A DNA stretch of 64,000 nt from contig CAJNOI010000002.1 of assembly GCA_905250115.1 (NCBI GenBank), forward strand, positions 440,771 through 504,770. Reading direction: 5' to 3'. Origin of the DNA: Adineta steineri. Its lineage: Eukaryota; Rotifera; Eurotatoria; Adinetida; Adinetidae. The notes under the pieces were generated by a model. It was not told the origin of the DNA. It worked only from the letters and a program-made list of their open reading frames with translations, and ran no database searches. A program made the position numbers and the translations under genes. Shown piece after piece: positions 47,685-58,664 of this stretch. Position 1 is the first letter of the stretch. The number at the start of each line of letters is the position of its first letter.

Positions 47685-48543
47685 ATGTCTGAATACATAG
47701 TACAAGACGGTGATACTTTATGGAATATTGCGAAACAGCAACTTGGGGATGGAAATAGATTTGAGGAGATTAAACGTGCAAGTGGTTTAAGCAGTAATGA
47801 CATTTGTCGTGGTGATAAATTGATTATACCCTCTCGAANNNNNNNNNNTATAAATGCAATTTAGAAATTGTTTCACAGAAATTCACTCTACAAACGTATA
47901 ATACAGGGTTTTTTTTATAATTTAGAAAGTATTTTCTTGTGAAACTTTTTCTTTCTTTATATAAGATTTATTTAATATAAACCTTTGTACATTTAAGGAA
48001 GACAAATTTGTTAAAGCAGTTACATCCAATGGTTATCGTGAGCCATCTGGAAAATATGATAATTTTATAAAATCATGTAATTTTGCAAATATAGCAACAA
48101 AAAGCGAAGCAGCTATGTATTTAGCCACGCTTTTACACGAATCTGCCGGTCTAAGCGTAACAGAAGAGATGTACAATCCGGTATCTATCAATGAATATGG
48201 TAGATACATTGGTCGTGGTTATATTCAGCTTAGCTCAGAAGCCAACTATAAAGCTGCATGGAATGAATTACGTGAATATTATATACAGCATCCAGAAGAA
48301 GTTAATCATATAAAGAATCTAGAAGAAGTTAATTTTGTAAAGCATCCAGAAAACGTTAGTCGTGATCCTCATGCGTGGAATGTTTCAGCATGGTATTGGA
48401 AAAATCAAGTACAACAACATGTAAATGCTGGATTTAGAGCAACAGTAACAAAGGGAGTTAGACCGTTAGAACCACATATGGATAGCAGAGTAACGATTTA
48501 TGAAAAGGTTTGTCTAGCATTTGACGTTTCTCAACACCTATAA
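47685..48543 (+). CDS. LysM domain plus GH19-like chitinase/lysozyme, with an assembly gap
   Basis: Exon 1 (47685 to the gap) encodes a complete LysM module (YIVQDGDTLWNIAKQ through DKLIIPSR), which binds N-acetylglucosamine polymers. Exon 2 (47998-48543) starts in phase 0 after a TTTAAG acceptor. It encodes a GH19-type fold: LLHESAG with the presumed catalytic Glu, a second Glu cluster (TEEMYNP), GRGYIQLSSEANY and a C-terminal WNVSAWYW block. Such enzymes cleave chitin or, in phage and bacterial forms, peptidoglycan. No signal peptide is seen, at least on this side of the gap. Three 9-codon repeats (48289-48369; HPEEVNHIK-like) sit in the middle of the fold. The 10-N gap at 47839-47848 hides the end of exon 1 and its donor site. 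LysM plus GH19 is a mainly bacterial/phage pairing, so transfer is a reasonable inference. Confidence 0.8.
47839..47848. other. assembly gap (10 N)
   Basis: Ten consecutive N bases interrupt the LysM/GH19 gene right after the LysM module. The true size of the missing piece is unknown, so further LysM copies or an exon could be missing. Confidence 0.99.
48289..48369 (+). repeat. three tandem 27-bp units inside the GH19-like exon
   Basis: Units at 48289-48315, 48316-48342 and 48343-48369 encode HPEEVNHIK, NLEEVNFVK and HPENVSRDP. The first two share GAAGAAGTTAAT exactly. The frame is preserved, so the repeat adds about 18 residues to the usual fold. Confidence 0.7.
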
Positions 48544-49639
48544 TAAATATACAAAAGACCGTGCTGTTTATCTCTTACTAATTTTTTTTGCATGAATAAT
48601 TTATTTAATATTTGTGTTGTAAAGTTATGAATAATGTAAACAAGATAATATATAGCTGTGAAAAAAATTTTATTTCTTCAAATTTATAATCTCGAATAAA
48701 AAATATGTGAATAATTTCAATTTATGAAGTTTATTGAACAAAAATATACTATGAATATCTTGAGTGTGAGTATGTGGGTGTGGATGAAAAAAGACATTTT
48801 GTATATGATGACTTTTTTCTTAAGTAATATATGTACATGAGTAGCAGTTATTTTTTCCCATGAAAGTTTATACCTCACATGTTCAACAATCGACCATTTC
48901 AATATCATGATTATAGTTTAATATATAGAACACATGATAATCTTCAATACTATATTATACAAGTTCATCGTTATGATATTTATGCAAAACTTCCTGTTAA
49001 TGATGTATATCAATAAAACAATTTATTACTATTTAACATGTCGGAATAAATTTTCACAGATTCGTGCTATTGTGAATGTCATCATGACGATAATTATTAT
49101 ACGAATTCATTTGATATTAAAGCAATAAAAAATGCTATAATAGAAGATGAATAAGAAATTGAAAATAAACAAGAATTAGAATCAAATGATTGTATTCCAA
49201 TCGAAATATATAATACCAATAAAGATAAAAAAATAGTTGTTAAATAATTCAGATTATGATACACTACAACGATTTTATAGAAGATAAACACGAATATGAA
49301 TTATATACTCGGTTTAGTCAAAATATTTATGATATAGTAGCGGATTTACGAGGCTGAATACGATCGGATCCATTCCTTAAAAATCGTCTCCCATCATAAA
49401 AATTCTAGATCCACCACTGTGATGATGGTAATGAAAATTAAAACTTTATATATGACATACAACAATTGTTTTGGTTTTCTTAATATCTGCAAAATGTTTG
49501 TATTATTTTGTGTAAAAAACTATTTTAATTTTATAATTGAGCTGACAAGAAAAGAGCGATGTGCATATTAATATTATGAGTCATTGAAAGAACAGAAAGA
49601 AAAGAAAAATGCTTTGTCATCGTTGCCGAGCATCAAGGG
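48544..49639. other. intergenic region with a short hAT-like fragment
   Basis: 1.1 kb AT-rich. It contains a small repeat-like fragment at about 49336-49422 and a GT-rich patch near 48760-48785. No gene recognised. Confidence 0.55.
49336..49422. mobile_element. possible hAT-like mini-element
   Basis: The left tip AGTAGCGGATTTACGAGG, and the right tip read inward CAGTGGTGGATCTAGAATT, share AGTRGYGGATYTA. The 87-bp interior has higher G/C than its surroundings. Flanking target duplications are not clear. Confidence 0.35.
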
Positions 49640-49649
49640 TATATATATA
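49640..49649 (+). promoter_or_regulatory. TATA box of the glutathionyl-hydroquinone reductase gene
   Basis: The TATATATATA run lies 43 bp before the ATG at 49693, leaving room for a very short 5' UTR of about 15-20 bases. Position and composition fit a core promoter; a chance TA tract is possible in such AT-rich DNA. Confidence 0.4.
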
Positions 49650-49692
49650 GCGAGAGAGTATATGAGTATCAATTGTTTATAACATACTAATA

Positions 49693-50980
49693 ATGGCAGA
49701 CACTAAAAATCCTATAACAAATGTGAAAGGTGAATTTATTCGTGGGGGTAAGAATTATATTTCTGGTGTAATTGTGTTTTCATTCATATTCTTCTATATT
49801 ATTTAGTGACAGCTTTTCGTAATTGGATTAAAGATGAACCTTCAGCTGAATATCAACCTGAAGCCAATCGTTATCATTTATATGTTGCATTAGCTTGTCC
49901 TTGGGTAAATATAAATTTTTTTATTAAAATTTAATTCTGTTTTCTTTATTATTTAAGGCTCATCGAACACTTGTTTTACTTAAATTAAAAGGACTCGATC
50001 ATGTTATATCATATTCAACTGTTGATACTTTACTTGAATTCGAAAAAGGTTGTGGTTGGGCATTTGGAGAAAAATATCCTGATCCACATCATCCAACATT
50101 CACTCATCTGAAAGATGTTTACAAATTAAATGAATCAGATTATAATGGACGTGTTACCGTGCCTGTTCTTTTCGATCTTAAAGTACGTTGAATAGTTAAA
50201 AAATTTTGTATATAATTGAGATAAAATATGAGTCATTGAGAACAAATAGCGAATGAAATAGAAGGTTTATATGACGTTGTCGTCTCACAAAAATATTTAA
50301 AAGTTCGTTCAAGATATTTTCGATAAACTTCGTATAGAAAATATTTACTGATAAATCGTGATTTAGTTTAATAGTTTTTATACATATTTGAATTATTTTA
50401 GACTCAAAAAATAGTTAATAATGAATCATCGGAAATCATTCGTATGCTCAATTCTGAATTCAATAAATTAGCACGTCATCCAGATTTAGATTTATATCCT
50501 GAATCTTTACGTTCACGTATTGATGAACTTAATGAACAAGTATATCCAAAATTAAATAATGGAGTTTATCGAGCTGGTTTTGCTAAATCTCAAGAAGCTT
50601 ATAATAATGCATATGAAGATGTTTTTTCTATGTTAGATATACTTGAAAATATACTTTCTAAACAACGTTATCTTATTGATAATAAACAAATAACTGAAGC
50701 TGATGTACGTGCATGGACAACATTGTTAAGATTTGATCCAGTTTATGTTACACATTTTAAATGTAATAAAAAAATGATTTCAAAAGATTATCCAAATTTA
50801 TTTGGATTTGTACGTGAAATTTATCAAATTGATGATATTAAAGAAACAGTTAATTTAGACGAAATTAAGAAACATTATTTTGCTTCACATTTAATGATTA
50901 ATCCAACTGGAATTATACCACGTGGACCAGAGATTAATTATGATTTACCACATGGAAGAGATCATCTACAACAAAAATAA
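49693..50980 (+). CDS. glutathionyl-hydroquinone reductase (Xi-class GST, YqjG/ECM4-like)
   Basis: Reduces glutathionyl-hydroquinones by a cysteine-based thiol transfer. Four exons: 49693-49747, 49807-49904, 49958-50182, 50402-50980, joining in frame to 318 codons, a normal family length. Key parts are the catalytic CPWAHR motif (the intron falls between W and A), the VPVLFDLK thioredoxin-fold strand, NNESSEIIRML (GST glutathione-binding block), NGVYRAGFA, and the helical-domain motif ITEADVRAWTTLLRFDPVY followed by HFKCNKK. These are signatures of the Xi class rather than ordinary omega GSTs. The family is widespread in bacteria, fungi and plants and rare in animals; presence here is compatible with horizontal transfer, though the introns show it is fully domesticated. 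Confidence 0.93.
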
Positions 50981-52089
50981 TTGTTATTTACAATTAACTT
51001 TATCCATGATGCTTTGATTTCATTAGAGATTCAAAATATATGTAATGTAATGCTTATGTCACAATATTTAATTATAAAAAATGAATAAAAAATTTATAAC
51101 ATATCTTTAGCAATAGTTAAATATGTTTGATAACTATTTTTTACGACTATTATATCTATGCCTAGTGTCAATTGGTTTATGTAGATGAACAAAAAAAATG
51201 TTATTGATATAATACGATATATTCTACATTTATAATTCTCTTTCAGGATACATTCAATAGATTTTTGCATTTTATCATAAAAACGCTTTGAATAATCTTT
51301 AAAATTTATTCTACAATATCTATTCTATTGTATAGTATAATACAACGATTAATTTATCACTTTGTTTGTATTGTCTGTGTCTGATAACTAATGAAGTTTA
51401 TTATAAGATACTACTTTCGTCATATTTAAAACTAGTTGATATAGCTTCAGTGGTCTTACTTAATTTACTTTAATACTGAACATGGTTTAGAACAGTTAAT
51501 TAATTCTGACACAATCATCCGGGATTGGTATGAATACCATTAGAAAATGAATTGCCTGACATTTTACATAGTTCTACTTTTAAAACAGCTGTACATCTAT
51601 AAGATTGGTCGATAATATTAGTGCATTCATCATAATATAGACTACGACAATGAAACTGATATATCATTGTTTCATACGATGCGATGATATCAGTATTAGT
51701 TTTTTGTATTTAATATTTAGATTTTCCAGTGATAATAGAGTTAATGATTATATATTTATGGTGAAAAGATTTTAAATTACCATTTAATTTTCTATCGATT
51801 GTCATTGTATTATATTCTGAGCATAAAACTTCGGGTCATTCTCTATAATCAATTATCTTATGCAATAATGTGCATCTATCGCTCAATTTCATACCTTCTT
51901 TTTTCTCTTTTCCATTAGTATTTTTAGGTTCACATAAAATGTAGAAAAAAAAAGGGTCATTTGTTTCATTCTTTTCTTCCATTGTCATTATACATTAACA
52001 TTTACTTCAAAATCGTATTCGTTACAGCTGCTACTCACTCTCTCTTATTTTAGCTTCATCTTCTTTTATTCAAGGCATCCATCGATCAA
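50981..52089. other. intergenic region without recognisable features
   Basis: 1.1 kb AT-rich, with an AATAAA-type motif near 51084 for the preceding gene. Short frames have no coding character; no repeat ends or RNA genes were seen. Confidence 0.6.
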
Positions 52090-55000
52090 ATGTCGACAGC
52101 AATGAATAAGAATAGTCAACATGCAAAATCTACTGTTGGTTTATTATTAGTAATTGGAGATATTACTTCAAATGAACAACGTGATGAAATATGTTTTTAT
52201 CTTAGAAATGCATTTAAACATATTGATATTAATAAATATCATGAAATACATGATTTATTTAATAATTTAATTCATGAAAATCAATTTCAAATAGGTTTTT
52301 ATAAATAATAAATTTTCTTAATTTAAAAAAATTATTCTTTCATATAGATTCTCAATATCGACAAATAGCTAATACAGAAAATGGTTCAATTGCAGGATTT
52401 CTTTATCTACCAAGTTTTCATACATTATTAAATGTATTCAGAGATTTATTCAATACTTGTTATCATGTTTGTATTCTCTTTTGTGGTAAAAATTCTTCTT
52501 TTTTTGTTTCTGTTGACTTGTTTTTATTTCATATAGGACAACAAATTGATTCTAATGGAGCTCTGATTTTATCTGATTCATTATTTACTTCAGAGAATTT
52601 TCATAGTTTATTCGAAGAAAATACATCGTATGTTATACAAGATCTTGAAATAAGTTTACCATATGTATCAAATCAATGGATGAAATTATCTACGAATTAT
52701 TTACAAAAACAATTAGAAAATGTTCAAATATATGATTTATCTAATGAGATAAATGAAGAAAATTCTTTTGGACAACGATTCTATGAAAGATTACTTCATG
52801 TTTTAAATAATGATTTTGATATTTATAGTAAATTAATTCCAAGAAATAATTCAGGAACAAGTAAAATATAAACAGAAAATAAAAATAATTGAAAATTATT
52901 ATTTTAGTTGCTTTTGATGAACCTAATCTTTATATATTATATGGTCAACAGGGTGAAGCATCATTATTTGGCGTTCGAGGATTTGTTGTATTAGTCAATG
53001 GTGGATTTAGGTAAATTTTTTTTGAAGAAAAAAATTTATTTTACTTCTTTTTTTTAGTCGAATTCCATCTTATTGGAATTTAATTCGAGGTTTACAAAAT
53101 ATTGATGCATGTATTTTAACACATTTTGATTATGATGTATTTCCGGGTTTACAAACAATTCTTCATCGAAAAACAATTCTATCGTCATCGAACGATCAAT
53201 TATGTAAACCAGATATTGGTGCTTTTTTTCTTAATCATACTCAACGAACAAAAATACAATCAATACCTACATCGAAATCATCATCATCAACTAATAAATT
53301 AGTTGTAAATTTAAATGAAAATATCGATGAATTTTTACATAATATTAAACAATTAAATATTAATACATTTAATTTAATTAAACATACAACATCTAATAAA
53401 CAAAATATTGAACCAATTAGTTTGTATAAAAAAATTGCATTTGGTTCACTGGATCTTTATGTTTTACATCCAACGACATTTACAACTGATGATGATAAAC
53501 TTATTGCATCTTTACAAAAAGTAATCATAAAAGATTCTGAATTTTTAAACATTAATTTGAAAATTATTTTTAGATTCCCATTCATAATAAACAAGTATCT
53601 TCATCAATGATTCCACTTCATCATTGGTATTCATCATGTTCATTACTCGTTTGGACTCCGACTTCGAAATCAAGCAAAGATACTATTGTACGCATTTTAT
53701 ATACAGGTGCTTGTCCACAAACACTTGTCTTTGAAGCATTGAATAGAGTTCGACATTTGGAGTTTTTACATGATTTCCAACCACAACGACAAACAGTTCG
53801 AACAAATAATATTAAAACAGCATCAACTTTACATCTCAATACAGGTATTAAACATTCACCACCGAAATCTAAAATTTCTCCACCAGTCGTGAGTCGAGTG
53901 GCATCGCCAGCAATTCAAAATAAAACAACAAAAGATTCACCGCGTCCTCCTGTTTCGAAGCCGAAAGTTTCACAAACGACAACTGTAAAAACAGAAAAAC
54001 CTCGATCAGTATCAAGTACAAAAAAAGTAATCTATTTTGTTAATATATTATTAATACGTAACTATTATTTTTTTATTAGCAGACAACTCTTGCGGCAACA
54101 TCTAATGCGAAACGGTCGATTAGTAAAGATAAAAAGGTTAAAAATCCTACGGATATTGTTCCAAAAATTCCCAGTAAACCCAAACAAGTGAAGAATCCTG
54201 TTTCGAAATTAAAACCCGACAATAATCAGAAACAAAAATTAAAAGTTCAAGATCAACCTAAGAAAATATCTGGTGGTATTATGTCGATTAATAATGAACA
54301 AAAGTTAGAAACTCCAAGTAAACTTGCAGACGAATCAGAAACTAATAATGATCATCAAGAAAAACATGAAGAACAAAATAATGATGAACAAATATTACAA
54401 AGTCAGAATGAACAACAAGAAGATTTAATAAACGAAAAAGAATACCAACCAGATGTTGAAACAGAAACTGATGATGAACATTTATTAGAAAGTCAAACTA
54501 ATGAATATGAACAATCGGATGATAATGAACAACAACTATCAGCTGATGAATTGGATGAATCTAATGAACAATTATTAGATAATCATGAAAATGAAATTCA
54601 TCGACCAGAATCTGTTTCGTTAATAATGGATCATAATGAGTCATTAATTGAAAGTACTTCTGTTTCACCTATAGATGAAAGTACATCGCAATTAACTTCA
54701 CAGGATCCAATGACAAGAAGTTTTATTGACGGAGGATCGGACACAGAAAATCCATTTACTGAAAAAGTTGATGATGATACTTATGTTGATGATGAAATGG
54801 AAATTATTCACCATAATCCATCAGGATCAGCTAAAAATTCTGTATCATCCATTGAAGATATTAATCCACAAGGTTTACCTATCGAAAAAGAAATGTCTGC
54901 AACAAAATCAACAGTTAAAAAGCTAAATAAAGAACCTAATCGGTAAAATTATTCATTGAAAAAATTAACTAATTCTTCATTCGAACATTTCCTATTTAGA

Positions 55001-55467
55001 ACGAATAATTCTAATCAAGCATCATCACATCAATCAGGTTCAATATTCAATGTTGATGTTGCATATATTCCATATCATGGTAATGAATCTTATGTTGATA
55101 GTGAATTTTTTCGTCGTATACGTGCTCGTTATTATATTTTAAATGCTGTACAAGTAAGTCGTATTACACTTGAATCATTAATTGATGGAAAACAGCAATG
55201 GAATACAAAAGAGCACGTACCTGTAAATATCAGTTCTCTTTTTCTTTTTTTCAATAATATATCGTATTAATTTCATTAAAGGTTACTCTTGTACCAACAT
55301 TTGATGGTGAACAATTACGACAATTTTTTATTACTAATAAGAATCGTCTAGCTGAACTTAACATTAATATTCTTCCAGCTTCGACACGATGTAATGTGCA
55401 ATATGATAATGAAAGTTCACCAGCACAACTCTTACGTTTTCATTCCATGTATCATGCCGATGAATAA
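52090..55467 (+). CDS. microtubule-associated protein 1 (MAP1/Futsch family)
   Basis: Nine exons: 52090-52294, 52348-52485, 52537-52860, 52908-53010, 53058-53520, 53574-54026, 54083-54942, 55000-55222, 55282-55467, joining in frame to 984 codons. The N-terminal half matches the MAP1 heavy-chain head: LLLVIGD start, LSDSLF, LYGQQGEASLFGVRGF, then VLVNGG and CILTHFDYD, a region related to metallo-beta-lactamase folds. The middle is a basic Pro/Lys/Ser-rich stretch (presumed microtubule-binding) followed by an acidic Glu/Asn/Gln-rich one. The C-terminus is the MAP1 light-chain domain: VDVAYIPYHGN, VDSEFFRRIRARYY, then VTLVPTFDGE. It is far shorter than Drosophila Futsch or vertebrate MAP1A/B, mainly because the repeat-rich middle is reduced. 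Likely role: binding and stabilising microtubules. Confidence 0.93.
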
Positions 55468-57953
55468 TAATGATTTTTTCTTCCTCTATAAAAATTTATT
55501 TCTATGGAATTATATTATTTGTTTTGACTAGACATCATTCATTTCATGGATTTTACAAAAAAAAAGCAATCGAGTATCTCATATATTAGTCACGTTTTTT
55601 ATATTTACTGGCATTTTTATTCTTTTCTGTTTCTTTTTGATGTATTGAGTTCATAGACAATAAATGTTTAGATTGTTTTTGTTTAAAAAAAAGGTAAGTT
55701 AGATATTTTATCATGTATAAAACAGAAGTATCATTCATATCATACTTTCAATTACAAAATTTAGTCATAAAACATCATCATCACTATAGTATAGTATACA
55801 ACACTTAGTAAGAATACGATTCCATCTATTTTCAATTTATATCATGAAATTAATTAGATACAGCAAATCAACTTAATTCCGTACTCAAGGTGTGAGTTAT
55901 GTTCTTTTTTAACAATTGAAACTTCTCTACTATTTTATTTGTTTTAATCCAGAAAAGAAAAATGTGCTTAAAAAAGGCTTATCGGTGTTTCATATAATGT
56001 TACGCTATGTCTCTACTTGTCTTGATTTTGTCATGCAATCATTTTTTTTTAATATTGCCCGACGTTAACATTTATTTCGAGGCTGTGTTCAAATAGTTAC
56101 ATATATGCATTTCTAGCGGGTGACAGAACTCAAAAAAAATCAGCTACTTGATGCTATAGTATATAGAATAGAGAGAAGTTTCCTTCAGTATTCTCTATTG
56201 GCGCAAGCAAAAAATAATGAAGTAAGTAGTCTTGATTTACTGAAAAATAAATAAAACTTGAATTCATACATTGTAAGTCAAAGAATGAATCAATCTATAT
56301 TATTATTCTTAAGAAAATATCGATATGTAGAGATGAGAGAAAATTCAATAGGTATTGAGATTTTGAAGCTGTTATAATTCGTTTTTTCCGTAAAAGACTT
56401 TTATGAGATTGCAGTGTAGTTATTTATGTAGCATGCATTATTAGTCGTTTTTTGAATAAAATAGACATTAACTATTTCCATTACAAATATGAATCAAATT
56501 TGTATCCTTTAAAACAATTTTATACTTCATCTGATATATTAAGTTACCGTGTTGTTTTTTGGATTGATATCCGAACGGTATGACAGTCATCGCATAATCA
56601 TAGTTAGTTTTTATAGGTAGAAAGAGAGAAGAAAAAGTAATATAATGTGAAAAGAATTTTAAAGAAAAAAAATGCAAATTTCCTTTTGTTATGTGACTTT
56701 TTATTGTCACTTACATATAAAAAAAGAGAGAAAACAACCTTGGCTAATTGTTCGAATCGATATGAATGATAACCTGTAATCGGATAATAAGAACAAGAGA
56801 AAGAAATCAACGAATAAAATGTACTAAAAGAAACCAGTCTGTACATGTATCAAAAGATATAAATATATATATAAAAGTACATCTTTGACACGTTATTTTT
56901 AATATATTCGAATCACTGCGAGTGGATTAATATTTAACTTCAGAATTTGTGAGGTAAAACAATTAGACTTCAAGCAATTTGAAGACTCTCGACACCGAAC
57001 TAATAAAGAGCATTAGGAACATTTTTGAAATATCAAGTATCAAGTATTGTTTCGTTTTTCATCATGCAGTATCTTGTTATAAATTAATTTTTTTATTTCA
57101 AAAAGATATTTTAATACTAAGATAAAGAACGAATAAAAGAAATATTGAAGGATGTATTTAAATCTGTCTACTATCATAATTCTTGCTCTTTACTTCCTCA
57201 TTCAGTAGTGAAGTACTTCATTTAGTTAAACTAGCTTTTCGTTTCGTGCACGTTCTGATAGGTAAAAAGAAATATTTTTTTTCGTAGATGCTCGCATATT
57301 TTATTGCATATATTATAATGTTAACCTTATCTGTATTTACACATGCTCATATCTCCGCTTTGTAATATAAAACGAGAAATAAAAGTGTTCTTGACAAAGA
57401 CAAAGCTTTGAAAAGTATGGTGTGATCAATATACGTATATAGGCATTAATTATCTACATGTATGTATTGCATTCTTTTCGCTTCTCACTTGCTGATGACT
57501 TCAAAGCTTTCCTTCTCTTCAAAACAAAAAAAAGTCAATTTTCTTCAGAAATTTCAAAATTTAGATAAATACGTGAGAAGATATCTCGTCGTCAAATCTT
57601 CCAAAAATAAGATAGTTCCCGTTCTAGTACTCCTTCTTCGTTGGAAAACTTTGATGGTTTCTGTAATTAACTATTAGAAAAATAGACTTTGTTTCGATAG
57701 AACAGAAAATATTTTTGACTTCTAAGTTTATAGTTTCTTAATTGTGCAAGCAATAATTCTCTATTTAGGCTCATCCAATAAATTTTATTTTATTTGAATG
57801 TATCTAAGCTGAAATCAATTTTTGAGGGAGAGGGAGATCTTAGAAGGATCTGTATCATTGCCGGCATCTTATATAAAACCAAGATAAATCAAATAAATTC
57901 TATATTTTCTCGTCAATTGCTCATATATGACTTCTATTTTCTTACCAAATAAT
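55468..57953. other. gene-poor AT-rich region
   Basis: About 2.5 kb after MAP1, with an AATAAA signal near 55661. Low-complexity A/T and short purine-rich runs predominate. Frames at 56468-56846 and 57462-57677 lack coding features. No RNA gene was recognised. Confidence 0.6.
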
Positions 57954-58537
57954 GGGTCCATGAAAGGCGCACCCGGAACAGTTACTGTCGAGACACTTGC
58001 TCCCTGGACATTTGCTCTCGTGATATTTGATCTCCAAGGATACTTGCTCTCCAATATCAACTGTTAATCGACAAGATGATCTTCATTAATATGACGAGAA
58101 TAAAATTACTGTTCTGTTTTCTTTTGTACTTTCTTTTAGTTACTTATTTAATATCATATATTGACAACAGAAGTAATTAATAGCTTCGGATAAAAGATAG
58201 ACCAATAAATTATGCTTACCATGTTGACCGTATCCAACTTTTAATCAGTTGATTTCTTCAATAAATTCGAAACGTCCATAATTTCTTTTTTATCTTTTTG
58301 TTGTCTTCTATTATTACTGTGTTCAATAAATGAATTTAATTTATAAATTATTCTTGTAACTTGTAGAAAGTTTGTTTCATACTATTGAAGAGCAAATATC
58401 ATAGGAGAACAAATGCCATTGGGGAGTGGGTGTCTTTAGCAAGCAAATATCCGGAGGGCTAATGTCGTTAGGGAGTAAGTGTCGGGAGAGCAAATGTCCG
58501 GAGAGCAACTGTGACGGATGCACCTTTCGCGATACCG
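57954..58537. mobile_element. MITE with iterated subterminal repeats
   Basis: The tips are inverted: GGTCCATGAAAGGCGCACCC on the left, and GGTATCGCGAAAGGTGCATC read in from the right. Inside each end lies a run of degenerate 15-17-bp units with the core GGAGAGCAAATGTCC: about four on the left (57975-58060) and about seven on the right (58395-58520), in inverted orientation relative to each other. The middle is unique AT-rich sequence with no transposase. Iterated subterminal motifs are common transposase-binding sites in hAT- and Mutator-like elements; the family here is not determined. Confidence 0.65.
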
Positions 58538-58664
58538 CACACACATATATATATAGATCATTTCATTACAGTATACAAATCAATAAGAGTATAAATGGTA
58601 TTTTTATGTGTTAACTATAGTCTTCTCTGATATCCAAATAATTGTTTCGCTTTTAGATTTTAAT

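Noticed and set aside
56468-56846. two overlapping minus-strand frames of 80 codons
   Set aside because: Phe/Ser/Tyr-rich low-complexity translations with no homology or splice support.
58426-58614. Cys/Ser-rich 62-codon frame
   Set aside because: It is a translation of the subterminal repeats of the 57954-58537 element, not a gene.
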